Shown here in pieces: positions 48,641 to 59,691 of a DNA stretch of 64,000 bases. Positions within the stretch are counted from its first letter, which is position 1; each line of letters opens with the position of its first letter. The DNA is from Himantopus leucocephalus (lineage: Eukaryota; Chordata; Aves; Charadriiformes; Recurvirostridae), in NCBI GenBank assembly GCA_003993805.1, contig RSEF01000005.1:42278427-42342426 (forward strand), written 5' to 3'. Below the pieces are notes generated by a model. It did no database searches and was not told where the DNA came from. It saw nothing but the letters and a program-made list of their open reading frames with translations. A program made the position numbers and the translations under genes.

Positions 48641-51600
48641 CATATGTAGAAAAGATATGGAGATTGTGTTTGAATTAGAAAGGCTAAATGTTTCTCAGGC
48701 TTTACTTTACAGTTGGAATTTTAACCACTTTCTGAATCTAAAGATTTTCATCCTAGCGATACAGATGATTTCAGGTTACAAAGCAAAGAGTTTATGGGAA
48801 CTGCAAATGTGTTCTAAATTGAGTATCTTTGGCAACAACAATACAATACAGATCTAATTTTACATAGTGGTAAAACCTCTCCAGATTTGCTTTCATATTT
48901 TATAATCAAAAGGATTGGACGTTCCTGGTCCAGCACCCTGTGCAATCCTGCAGTACAAACCCAATGTGAGTACCGCAGTGCACATGGTAAGATAATAAAC
49001 CAGTATGCAGTAGCCAACAGCACATCACAAGGCAATAAAACACAAAGGCTAGAGGATTTGTTTTAAATGGGAAATATTTTAGTGCATGGATGGAATACAG
49101 TAAGGCGGAGGCTGACTAAACTTGTCTTTGCAGGTATGATTTTCACAATTGCGTATGTTTTACTCCGTTACTACAAAGCAGAAACTACACCAGCGCGTAA
49201 ATGCTTTCCAATCTTTTCATTATACTGGGATGCTGCAACCTATATTTAACCCAAGGGGAGGGATGTACTCAAGAAACAATTCTCTCCTTGGCAATCATTT
49301 CTCTTACAAGTTATGTTATATAGAAATGTTAGACCGCTTTAGCTGCCAACCAGGGATTACAAAAGGGGGGGGGGGGGGGGGGNGCAACCAGCAAAAAGCT
49401 GTATCTCTCTGCAAAAATGTGTTATGAACCAATATAAGATCTGAGTCAAGAAACTAAAGTAATCTCCAAGGCAACAACAAAAAGATGAGCAATGCAGATG
49501 CTTTTTCCCTTCTGGGATTCTGGTACGAGTTTGTCCTGTCCTAGCACAGTTACGGTGCCATCCCCTCCATGGGGACCTTGCTTTGTGGAAAGTGACGGTT
49601 CAGGTAACCGGGTATGTGATGTGCCAACTGTCTCCCCTTCCCTCAGATCTGAATTCTGTCTGGGCTGGTGGCCACTGAAATACAGTGCCTGTTCTGTATG
49701 CTCTGCACTGCTGAGATGGACTTGCAGTTTCAGTTCAGTTTCACTGAACTGCTGCCCACCACAAACCCCTGCATTGCAACAGGCAGTAATTGCCTCAATT
49801 GCAGAAAACACCCTAAATAAAAAGCTCAGACAAGAGATCAAGAATGGAATCAATCCTAAACGCTAAACTGGGGAGGAAAGGGAAGCTGTCGAGAGGAGGA
49901 AGTTAATATTACCCAAGCTATATACATTCTGTGAAAAACAAGAAACCTTCAATCTCCAAGACTATCAGGCAGCGCTTTTCACTCCTACTGAAAAATTGGA
50001 AAATAGAAAGTGTCTTTTTACTCTATGACGGAATGAAAGTAAGTAGAAATAACAGTATTTAGTCAAATAACAGAGCACCTCTCCAATCTAACAGAAGTTG
50101 TGCTTTAGCTAAACACTCTGAGAGTGAGCTGGGAATATAGCCCAGGGTTTGGGTTTATTTATTTTGTACAGAGCTCTGCATGTGCTACTCTGATGAGGTT
50201 AGCACACAAACAAAGAGGCAAGACACTGTTAGTCAAGCAGTGCTCTCTCTCCCACTGATAGAAAAAGGTAAGTTTGATTCTCATTTACATCAAAACCATT
50301 TTGTACGCCTGGGAGCAAAAAAAGAGGTGCTCAAAGTCAAGTCTGCATTAGGGAGCACTTCTCTGGGGAAGGTAACGTGGGAAAGCATTACAAATGTAGT
50401 CGGAGTTTATACAGGTGAGCCATGCTTCTGCGGTATCAGGACCAGGCTCGCTAGGTGAGGAGACTAAAGGAGCTGTGGCCCTGGCTCTCCCATGGCTCCC
50501 CAAGCAGAGCAGAGGCTTCCATTCACACCATGCAAAAGTGCTTTGCAACCCTCCTTACCTTCCCCTCCTTGCCTGCTGCTGTACCTTCCTACGGAAAGTA
50601 AAATTTACTCCAGCTTCTCTCCCTTTCTCAAATAAAATAACCTATTCCAAGAAAAGCACGGGTTTGCCATTATAAACACATCGACACTAGAAATTCTTAC
50701 TAGCAAAGCTATGCTGGTCAGAAATGATCCGGTATCATACTCATGTCAGCAAGGCTGTGACAAACCTGTCCTTAGATGGACAGAAAGGTATTTTGTGCCA
50801 CATTTACACCCATAACTCTTTACAGTTCTTGCCAGTGTGAAGGAACCTTGGAAGGAGCATGTACCATACCTGTTTTGACCCTGCTTGCACTTCATACTAG
50901 CGTGAATGAGAATTTGGAACTGAGAGTCCATATGTGCCTCCAAATTGCTTCTAATTTTTCTACATGCTTATTTTAGTAGTATTTGTCACCCATGTGTATG
51001 CAAATAAAGCTTGCAGAGGAGTTCTGAGTAATAGGGAGAAAAGAGCCTACCACTGTTTATTAGACTACAGCTGATGCCACAGTAAAAAATGCTATTGGTA
51101 ATTTTAGTTCCCGTCCTCAGGGACACTTCCTGCCCTTCCACATCATTACGAAAACTGCTGGTGACAACCCATCTGATCCCAGTACTGGGAGCTCCTCACA
51201 GAAATAATAACAAAACAGGATCTTGAGCCTGATTTTTCCCTTTTCTGCTAATCTTCCAGGTCCAGATCTTCCTTCTCTTCCAGATCAGAGGTGAAACACA
51301 TGACATGGCAGAACAAATGAAGCTTTTCTATCCCTTGCCCATGGTCTCCTTCTCCTAAGGTCACCTAACTTCATTCACAAGAACTGTCAGTCCAATTCCT
51401 TTCATAGCCATGAAATTACCTGAAAGAATTTTTACCGCACAAATTTCAGTATTGTATTTTTACACTTTTCATCTTAGGTTTCATTTTCTGTTAAACCATC
51501 TTAGACTTCGAAAGTCACATTTCCTTCTGAGTGATTCCATCTTTTTCCACTTGGCAAGCGTCACATTTTTCTGTGATTTTCTTACGGCATTTAAAGCAAC

Positions 51601-51780
51601 AGGATCCCTTTTATCTCTCTGGGCATTCACGTAGTGCTCATTTCCCTAGAAAAATGCACAGCTCCAGGGTTACTGCCCCTGCAAAATCATCCAAAGGAGC
51701 CCACCTACTTCATCTGACCTCCAAAACTGGTGACAAATTTTGCTCTTTCCTTAAGTGAAAATTCTGAGTGATTCAGATAC
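48641..51780. other. Gene-free unique sequence
   Basis: No gene recognised. The 135-codon minus and 124-codon plus frames at 49.45-49.87 kb overlap each other and have no domain. An octamer lies at 50,998-51,005. Confidence 0.45.
49365..49384. repeat. G homopolymer (18 G) with an ambiguous base
   Basis: G from 49,365 to 49,382, N at 49,383, then G. This is probably an assembly uncertainty; the true length may differ. Confidence 0.9.
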
Positions 51781-52340
51781 ACAGATTCAAGTTTTCAGCC
51801 ACTCTACATATTAGGCATATACTAAATTTGAATGAAATCATTTGCACATGTGCAACCTACATTTATGCATGCAAATCAGGCAATTAGGTACAAAATTACC
51901 TGATTTGCATACATAATGCTAGAACCGAGCAAGTAATATACAACAAAAACATATTCTATTAATATTATTTTCTTCTGTTCTGAAATTAGCTGCAACTGGA
52001 TTAGGAAATACTCAAGATTTTCATCACTCAAAATGATTAGTCTGTTTGATGAATATTTCTAGGTCTACTGATGTGCTGGCTAATTACATATATCAAATGA
52101 TACCGATTTTGTACCATGTTTGGTAACTTGCCATGAATTTTACAATAAAATGTGCAATTCCACCTTTTTCACGTTTAGAATTTGACTTAAAATTCATTTG
52201 CACAAATAAATCTTGAGTGCATGAATATTAAAGCATCGCAACACAGATGCCCCCAAAATTTGCTTTTGAATTCAAATATTCATCGAATTTTTTTTGCTGT
52301 TTGTGCAATCCAGCTGCTTTTCCGTGCGTACAAATATGGA
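51781..52340. promoter_or_regulatory. AT-rich conserved non-coding element candidate
   Basis: About 560 bp of non-repetitive, AT-rich sequence is dense in developmental-factor words. It has two octamers, GCACATGTGC (E-box palindrome) near 51,844-51,853, CAATTAGG, GGCTAATTACAT near 52,078, CAAATGATACCG and several TTCAAATATTCAT-type words. It surrounds the hairpin at 51,863-51,916. There is no open frame of note until 52,221. An enhancer or ultraconserved-type element is inferred; an unrecognised old transposon is the alternative. Confidence 0.4.
51863..51916 (-). ncRNA. 54-bp near-perfect hairpin, candidate structured RNA or paired octamer site
   Basis: Left arm 51,863-51,885 (starting TTATGCATGCAAATCAGG) and right arm 51,894-51,916 (ending CCTGATTTGCATACATAA) are reverse complements at 21 of 23 positions, around an 8-base loop (AGGTACAA). 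Both mismatches are C opposite A on the plus strand. In a minus-strand transcript they become G-U pairs, so all 23 positions would pair. After a 3x3 internal loop, three more pairs can form outside (51,857-51,859 with 51,920-51,922). Each arm holds an octamer (51,869-51,876 and 51,903-51,910), so a DNA-level POU dimer site is an equally good reading. It matches no miRNA I know. The stem is shorter than a usual miRNA precursor. Confidence 0.35.
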
Positions 52341-53312
52341 GCTGCTGTAAAAGCAGCTGCATACGTAGAAAAAGAAGCCAGTGAAAACAGAGTCTGTGGA
52401 GTCTGGAGGATATTTCCTACAGGACTGCATTTGTAAGCAGACAGGTCACACCTCATAGATAATGAAACAAGAAGTTTTCCCTTGGCACAGTAACGCCACA
52501 GGGGCTGCCTTACTGGAAGGTAAGTGCATACCCTGGGAGAGCTCTGGTGACACCCTTGACCCTGACCTCTCCTCTCAGGTGGCTCTCTCTGCCTCCCACT
52601 GCCTCACTGCTCTGCACATGTACCAACACACTTCTTTTGGTTTGCTTCCCTTTGCTGTGCTCTGTCTTGCTCAGAAGGCAAATTCCTCAGGCACAGACCT
52701 GTCCTATTTGTCTACAAAGTCTTATGCATACTAAGGGGCTTTCGTTGTAGAATAAATAAACAATAACTGTGGTACGGAGACGTTTTTGCATGTCTCTAAC
52801 TGTTCTCATGGGCTTATCTCCAAACCCCTTTAAGGGGCTCATTATCATTTTTAAGATGGGGTCACCAATACTCTTTCAGATAAGGGCAGATCTTTGGTTC
52901 CTGTAATGGCAGTACAAAGCTCCACATAACGTTCAGCATTTCACTCCTCATGCATCTTGCCATTGCTTTCTGATCAAAGATGCCCATTTTACAGAGGTGA
53001 GCTTCCTGTAAGTTATCCAGTGGCAATCAGGTCTTATTCTGGTACCTTTAATTTAAAACTAGGCAAAATGCTGAGGAAAATGGTTCCTCACAGTGTGCAA
53101 AACTTCATATGCCATAAATTTCACCTGCTACTACCTGGCTCATTCACCTATCACCAGTGTGCCAGGTCCTACTAGTTTGATTTTTTTATGCTGAGACAGC
53201 ACTTTCAAACTTTTCAACATCCCCTCTTGTTCTTTCTCCTTTAGTATTTAAATTGTAAGCATTTCTGAAAGGACCACGTCTTTGTCTTCTAAAAACTATG
53301 TTGCACATATTT
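52341..53312. other. Gene-free unique sequence
   Basis: Short frames only; no repeat or gene recognised. Confidence 0.45.
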
Positions 53313-53861
53313 GGCTGTGTCCTGGTTTCAGCTGGGATGGAGTTGATATTCTTTCTAGTAGCTGCTGTGTTTTGGATTTAGTATGAAAATAATGCTGATA
53401 ATACATATTGGTTTAGTTGTTGCTAAGTGATGTTTACATTAGTCAAGGACTTTTTCAGCTTCGCATAGACACTGAGAGGGAGCACAGACAGGACAAGCTG
53501 GCCAAAGGAATATTCCATACCATAGACGTCATGCTTGGTATATAAAGAGGGGCTGGCTGGGGGGCAGGAATCCACAGTCACTGCTCAGGACAGGCTGGGC
53601 AACCTGGTGGTTGGGTGGTGAGAGCGACTTGTGTTGTATCACTTTTTTTTGTATATTATTTTACCATTATTATTATCATCATCATCATCATCCACTTCTG
53701 TTACTGTTCTATTAAACTGTCTTTATCTCAACCCAGGAGTTTCGTTTTTTTCCCCTCTTTTTCTTCCTTTTCTTCCTACCCTGGTGGGGCGGGGCGTGTG
53801 TGTGAGTGAGCAAGTGAGTGTGTTATCCTAGTTGCCGACTGGGGTTAAACACAACAGGCTG
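53313..53861 (+). mobile_element. Solo LTR of an avian ERVL-type endogenous retrovirus, with target-site duplication
   Basis: The LTR runs from TGTCCTGG at 53,318 to ACAACA at 53,856 (539 bp, TG...CA ends). It is flanked by a perfect 5-bp target duplication, GGCTG, at 53,313-53,317 and 53,857-53,861. A 5-bp duplication is typical of ERVL elements. Internal words (GGATTTAGTATGAAAATAAT, GTCAAGGACTTTTTCAGCTT, GGCCAAAGGAATATTCCATA, AAACTGTCTTTATCTCAACC) match a family abundant in many birds. A TATA box (TATATAAA) lies at 53,539-53,546 and a polyadenylation signal (ATTAAA) at 53,711-53,716. No gag, pol or env frames flank it, so the internal region was lost by LTR-LTR recombination. The intact duplication implies a moderately young insertion. 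Confidence 0.85.
53666..53692. repeat. ATT/ATC trinucleotide microsatellite inside the LTR
   Basis: ATTATTATT followed by ATCATCATCATCATCATC lies between the TATA box and the polyadenylation signal of the LTR. It has probably expanded in this copy; length may be polymorphic. Confidence 0.85.
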
Positions 53862-54779
53862 ATATGAGAAAATAATAATAAAGACCATCAAGATAAATGA
53901 CAAGATCCACATTTAAGAGCCATCATCATGTAACAACCTTGCTGTTGAGTATCTGTTGTCTCTCATTTCGGGAACTTCTCACTGTTTCTTATTCATGGAT
54001 GAATTGGTAATGAGGGACTCCACCTCACGACCTACTGGTCAACTATATTTTATTTCCAGTGCCTTTGCCACTCTGGAAAGTTTTGCTGCTCATAACTATG
54101 CAACCATTTGGCTCTCATTTGTCTGTGCATCACAACAGCTTCAGAGCATCTCCCAAGCATTTAAAACCAGAAAACTCTGTGTGTCTCCCTCTCCTTTTCA
54201 TCCTCACCTGCTGAAGGATAGAGCTTGTCTAGTTTTCCATTCTTGCCTTTGTCTCTGGCACTTGTTCTTACTTCATCCTCTATTTCAGGCTAAGGGTCTC
54301 TAGATCTCCTTGACACATGTCCCAAAAGAGGTGCATTACCATTTCTTGATCTTTCCTGACAGCAACCATCCCTTCCCACACTCAGCAATTTCATTTCTAT
54401 AAGGAAATAAATACAGTAGCAAGTCAGCACTACCTTTGTAAGCTCAAGAATTTGTAAGAGGCACTGGAAAGCCATGCAGGCCAAGAACGTATCTGTAAGT
54501 GATGTGTATTTCCAGCTATGGAGGTACAAACCAGTAGTTCTTCTATCCCAAGTCAGGTGTACATCATTCTAATCCTAACATCTATCACACTTCTAAATAA
54601 ACAATGATACTTAGAAAGGACTCAGGGCCTTTCATTGTTCATGTTCGTCACGTATATCTAGTTTAACCTCACAAATTCCCAAAGAGGAAAAAAGCATTTT
54701 ATTGGAGATGCTATGCTTATACAATATACAAAGCTTCCTTGATGTATTTGCAAACAAATTGCTAAGTGTAACCTGCCTC
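53862..54779. other. Gene-free unique sequence
   Basis: No gene or repeat recognised. A 115-codon frame at 53,956-54,303 has no domain. Confidence 0.45.
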
Positions 54780-56700
54780 TCTAAGGACCCATGGACCTGG
54801 AGCAAACCAGCTATGCAAGGTTATCGGACCCAGCAGGGAAGGAGCCAGAGGAATTACAGAAAGGAGTTAGTAGTGGGAGCAAATTAAATGGGTGAGTTTG
54901 CGTGGTTTGCCTTGCTGTGGCAAACAGGCCCCTCTAGCTACGTGCTCAAAGGCAGACAAACTGCTGACTGAATGGACTTGGGACCCTGAGACAGAATAAT
55001 CCTTGGGGAAAGTAAATGAGAAGCTTGTGCACCATGAAGCACGTTGACAGGCAAATGGACTGTATCACAAAGAGAAAACTACAGCAGCTACCTAAAAGAT
55101 ACTGGCAAAACCAGTAGGCAGATACATCTCAATGGATTCTTCTGTTGTGAGGGGGAAAGACAGAAATGTTGTTTATCTACTGCTGAAAAAACAGAAGCAG
55201 AACAGGCACTCCTCCTGCAGAGTCAACAAAAGCAACAAGAACTGCAGTTTGCACCTCAGCAGGAGAGATTGCTGCAATGTATGCTGACATGGGGTCTGGG
55301 GAGTACTGCTGGACTGGCAGGAGGTAGTTTGGGCCAGCTTAGCTCTGTGCTGATGGAGCTAAAACATTACCCCCAAATGCCCATCTGCACCCCTGAATGC
55401 CCAGTGCTGCTGGTGTGGAGGGTTAAAATTGAGTAGCTACAGAACACCTCCCCAGTAAGAAGGGGCCATGCAGCATCGAGAGTGTTGAGCTATTTGGCTT
55501 TTGTTCTGGTCAGGCTGAGACTAGCTCCAGAGGCAATACTGTCACTGCATCTGGGCTGCATTACATTCATGGGGAATGTGCTCATTTATAGCGATCAAAC
55601 AGGCAGGGAACATCACTACCTGTATGTTCGGAGATGAGAACGGTAGCCTTGGAATGAGATCCGCAGGCTCTACAGCTAGAGCTTAAACTGATTGCCACTC
55701 TCTGGGCACTCATCTGCAAGTAACATGATGGAGGAAATAGAGGTGGAAGGAACGAATTCGTGTGACAGACTACAGCATTCTGCTACAAAAGGCAAGGAAG
55801 ACTTGTAGCTTGCCGAAAAGCTTTGGAAGAATTACTAGTCCTACATCAGCTTACAGAAGGTCCTCCTGAGAGCAGGGAAACTCCAGCAATAAGCAGCTGG
55901 CACGCAAACTTGCACACATGAAGGGATTGTTCACTGGACCATATATAGATATGTGCCCAGCATATATAGATATACACCATGTGCCATTTGAGCCATGGGT
56001 GGAGGTCTCTGTTCACCACAGCAGCTTGCTGCATCACGCAGCCAGAGAAAGTCTTGAGTAGCAAGTGAGGGGTAAAATGTTGAATTGAGACCAAATAGTC
56101 TCAAATTGTGTGGGAACTCCACTGTTGGCCATATGAAAAATCAAGAGAAGACTGGTGACTACATTGCCAGGCTTCCTTAGAGAACAACAGCCAAAAAGGC
56201 TTAAGAAGCTTAGTAAGAAGTGCTACCCAGGCCCAGACATCTTTAAGTATCAAGGAAAACTGGTGTATCAGTATGCAGACTTGACAACCCTGAAATGGAA
56301 CATCACTGAGGAGTCTGTGTGGTAATGAGATAGGTCCCCATCAAATCATAGAACTAGCCTGGACAAGACCCTGAGGGTAATCGTGTGTGTGCTGCTAAAG
56401 ATTGATCCCTTAAATGCTCACGGCGCTGGGAAGGAGTCAGGTGACTCTACAAAGAGCTCATCTGAGGAGGAAACTGTGTGGAGCAGGTGACAGCCTACAG
56501 TTCCCACAGACTTGGACTGAGATATGAGCACAAAGGGCCTGTTTTGAGCAGAGAAATAACCTTCATCTGGTCTGGTCCCTTGGTTCTAAGGTTCGAAGAA
56601 CTTGTACTGGCTTTAAGCACTTGCCATCTTTTCTGGGCCAGAGGACAGACCTGATGGCTATACAAGCGCTGGGAAAATGAGAAAGGATACAACTGTATTT
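54780..56700 (+). pseudogene. Possible decayed coding or mobile-element relic (uncertain)
   Basis: Base texture here differs from the flanks: less AT-rich, with in-frame protein-like stretches broken by stops. A 130-codon open frame at 55,044-55,436 carries a glutamine-rich, coiled-coil-like run (about residues 45-75, including LQSQQKQQELQF and QQERLLQ). Such runs occur near the start of vertebrate gypsy-type Gag and related proteins. In another frame near 55,815-55,860 a short string reads KALEELLVLHQLTEGPPE, faintly like a Gag/SCAN-type helix. No zinc knuckle, protease or polymerase motif was found, and no terminal repeats. A chance frame in ordinary DNA is quite possible. Confidence 0.2.
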
Positions 56701-56900
56701 ACAGGCTCTGTGCTGGAAGGATTTTTTTTGTTAAAATATTAGAAAATAAATCTTTAATTTTATGTAACTCCTTATTTGCAACAGTAGGACGCAAATGTGT
56801 GGGGGGCCTTAAGTGACTTTAACCTGATGTTGTTGTTTTCAACAAACTGCTATTAACAACTGTAATTGTTATACAGTTCTATAGAGTTATGTTGTAATTA

Positions 56901-56914
56901 ATTTCCATAGCAAC
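56901..56914 (+). promoter_or_regulatory. RFX X-box-like motif (ATTTCCATAGCAAC) in AT-rich element
   Basis: It fits RYYNYYATRRNRAC at every fixed position. It sits in AT-rich unique sequence (GTAATTAATTTCC upstream, ATTATGGATTATAACTC downstream) that resembles a conserved non-coding element. Confidence 0.3.
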
Positions 56915-58680
56915 GTGATCATGTCATATATTATGGATTATAACTCAGAGGGAGAGGGTATGGGAAAAGCACGGAATGAAGACTACAGAGCAAAACCTGT
57001 CCTGATTATTACTTGAATCTTGAATGTTCTTATTAGTCCAATTTGTTTAAACAGTGTTTATTTGCAGGTAATGTTGAGGATCCAGACAGGCTGCACCTGC
57101 CTCCCCAGGCGTGCTCAAACAGAGCCTGGGATTGCACATCTTCAAGGGAGAGCAGGGTGGGGTTCCTTCAAATGACAGAACCTTCTGCGAGGAGGAAGTT
57201 TCAAGCTGTAACTTGCAAAATATGTACAACACACTACTGTAAAAATCCAGCCATCAGAACAAGGAAGATCTAGGCAGAGAGCTGCAACTAATCATGCAAA
57301 AAGCTGAAAGGAGCTGCTCATGGTATTAAGCATGTGCAGTGCAGTTCTCAAGAAATGCTGTCATCTCTTCTAGCATGGGGAAAGACAGGTACAAAAGAGC
57401 ATGAGAATTTCTGCATCGTTTCCTGGTATTTAACCGTCACACAAGCCACTAGACATCCTATCAAGGATGCTGACTAATGAATCTATCTTAGGCTGCAGGT
57501 CCTTGTTAGCACAACGTAACTAGATGTCCACGGATCACACAACTGATCCTGTCCCTGATGGCTGCACCTCTCGCTGCCTCCCCTCCAGCAGAAATGATGC
57601 AATAAGCACAGCTGAATGAGTACAGTTGGATGAACATAAGAGTTGACTGCGGGGGAAGCGGGGGGGAACCACTCAAAACCACAGCAAGTGTTTGCCAAAA
57701 ATGAGTATGTATACTTACCAAGGTACAGCTCTGGAAAGGCTGCATCCTTTTGATAAGATACATGGCATAATCTTTCACTGAAGGAGGTGGGATAAAATAG
57801 ATGCACCAACTGGCCTTTCTTATCAATGCAGTCTGAGTTCTTCAGGGAGGAATTATCTTTCCATGTAACAAGGAGTCAAACACATCAACAACACTGAGCA
57901 AGTAATAAAAAATATTCCAAAATTTACTGCTGCATGAAGACGAGAGCTCTTTCAGTTGTTTTAATCCTAGATGTTTTGTACCTTCTCTTTTTATTTTACA
58001 GAAATAATTTACAGACACTGAGGAAGAGAGTTCTAAGGGAAAATGTCTAGCATATCAAGCTAGATCAAATAAGCCTGCAACATCTTCAAGTCAGTGGCCT
58101 ATATTTTTCAGTAGCAGACCAGATATTCAGGCTTCCCACTCCCTCCCTCTTTCTGCCCCTAGCTCCGACACAAATCAAACCTACAAAAGCGCGTTTTCCT
58201 TACCCCAACTGTGTGCCAGCCTGGACATGTTCAAATGAAAACCTGAGCTACGCTATGATCTTGTCTCTTGTTACCGTGATGTGTGCAGTGAAGAGTGAGA
58301 TTGCCTCAGATAGGTCTGGAATACAGCAATTCAAAGCAATCCCCTCCTGTCTTTGATTTGGATGTACTGTGCTTTCCATCATAGCCAAAGGGGAGCTCCT
58401 ACCTCTGACACACAGGTATGCACTCTCCTTCACCCCAGCCCTTGGTATGTTGCATCAGCAAGAACGGCAACAGCCTCTAGCCTTGGAGCTATCTGAGCGA
58501 AGGACGCAGGCTACAGGCAAATGGCCTGGCACTGAACATCATTGTTCCCAAACACCTGTGTCATACAAGCGCCTTTGAGTTCAGCTGTACACGGTCGTTA
58601 CAACAACATGCTTTTATCCCAGAGGAAGGGAGACTAACAGTTGGGGCAATAACCAAAGGCCACAGTCTCCCTCATTCTGA
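56915..58680. other. Gene-free unique sequence
   Basis: Only short frames (up to 108 codons, minus strand, at 57.48-57.83 kb) without domains. Confidence 0.45.
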
Positions 58681-58770
58681 TAGGCGTTTGCCGTGTGACC
58701 TTGGCTAAAACACTTCAGATCACCCATCTGGAAAACGGATAAACTAACGCAGTGACTTGAGGAGTAACTT
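58681..58770 (+). repeat. MIR-like fragment
   Basis: GCCGTGTGACCTTGGCTAAA, ACACTTCAGATC, CACCCATCTGGAAAACGGAT and AAACTAACGCAGTGACTTGA align in order with the sense MIR core (ctgtgtgaccttgggcaa... cacttnacctc... tcatctgtaaaatggggataat...). This is the clearest MIR-like match of the window. Confidence 0.6.
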
Positions 58771-59533
58771 CACCCTTTCCTGGGCGCAGTCCTCAATTAT
58801 GGTTAGCAACGTCCCAGCCAGCTTTGCATAAAAAGCACTTACGGAAGGGCAAAACGCTGTTTTGGCTTCAAACAGATGTGGGGCTGCTCCCCTCAGCGGA
58901 AGCCCCCAACCCCTAGCCAGTCTTCGGCAGCCCAGAGACAGAAGCAGGCTACTAAATCAGTGGTTTGCCTGAGGAGCGAGCGGAGGCTTGCAGCAGCATG
59001 GCTGCTTTCTCTGCACATTCCTCTGGTGACGCTGCTTATTACCCAGCATGCAGATAACCCTGAGTCAAGGCTTTGGTATGAGTGGCGCTGCCAGGAGCTG
59101 CGTGCTCGGAATAGAGGGTTACAGTTTAAACCGAGGTGAAGCGCCGTCCCCAGCCAGCTGCACCCTGCCTGCCTCCCCTGCTCGGCTGGAGCCAGCCACC
59201 CCTTCACCTATTTGCAGAAAAGGAGCTTTCCAGTCCCTCCCCTCCACCCCACCGCTCACCCAGGGATCATTCCCATTGAGAAGCTCTCAGCCTAATAGTA
59301 ATCCCGACGAATTTAGCTGCTGCTAATAAATCCCACCCCTCTGCCCCTCCCAACCTGCCTCCATGCAAATCCATTTGTAGGTTACTTGAACAATAGCGGA
59401 GCTGTAATCAGCCCTCCCCTCTGGCAGCCTGCAGGGAGGGAGGGGAGGAGGATGATGACAGTGGGGAATTCTGCTCGGCTCCTTGAAGCTGCACAGACAT
59501 GTTTCATGTCCCCATTCCCATCCCCTGCGCAGA

Positions 59534-59552
59534 GGCAGGCAGGCAGGCAGGC
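59534..59552. repeat. GGCA tetranucleotide microsatellite
   Basis: GGCAGGCAGGCAGGCAGGC, nearly five units without interruption. Confidence 0.9.
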
Positions 59553-59644
59553 GGGGGATCACATGGCTGTCTAGGCTGGGCCCAGGCCAGCGGCAATGAC
59601 ATGCCGTGGTGGCCCAGTGCTCCTTCCCCGGCTCGGCCCAGCCT

Positions 59645-59691
59645 GGTTCGGTTCAGCTCGGTTCGGTTTGGTTTGGTTCGGTTCGGTTCGC
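59645..59691. repeat. GGTTC/GGTTT pentanucleotide repeat
   Basis: Eight or nine five-base units (GGTTCGGTTC, CGGTTCGGTTTGGTTTGG) with one short interruption (AGCTC). The T/C variants are as expected from CpG decay. Confidence 0.9.

Noticed and set aside
56590..56605. GGTTCGAAG, reminiscent of a tRNA T-loop
   Set aside because: No acceptor stem, A box or cloverleaf could be built around it.
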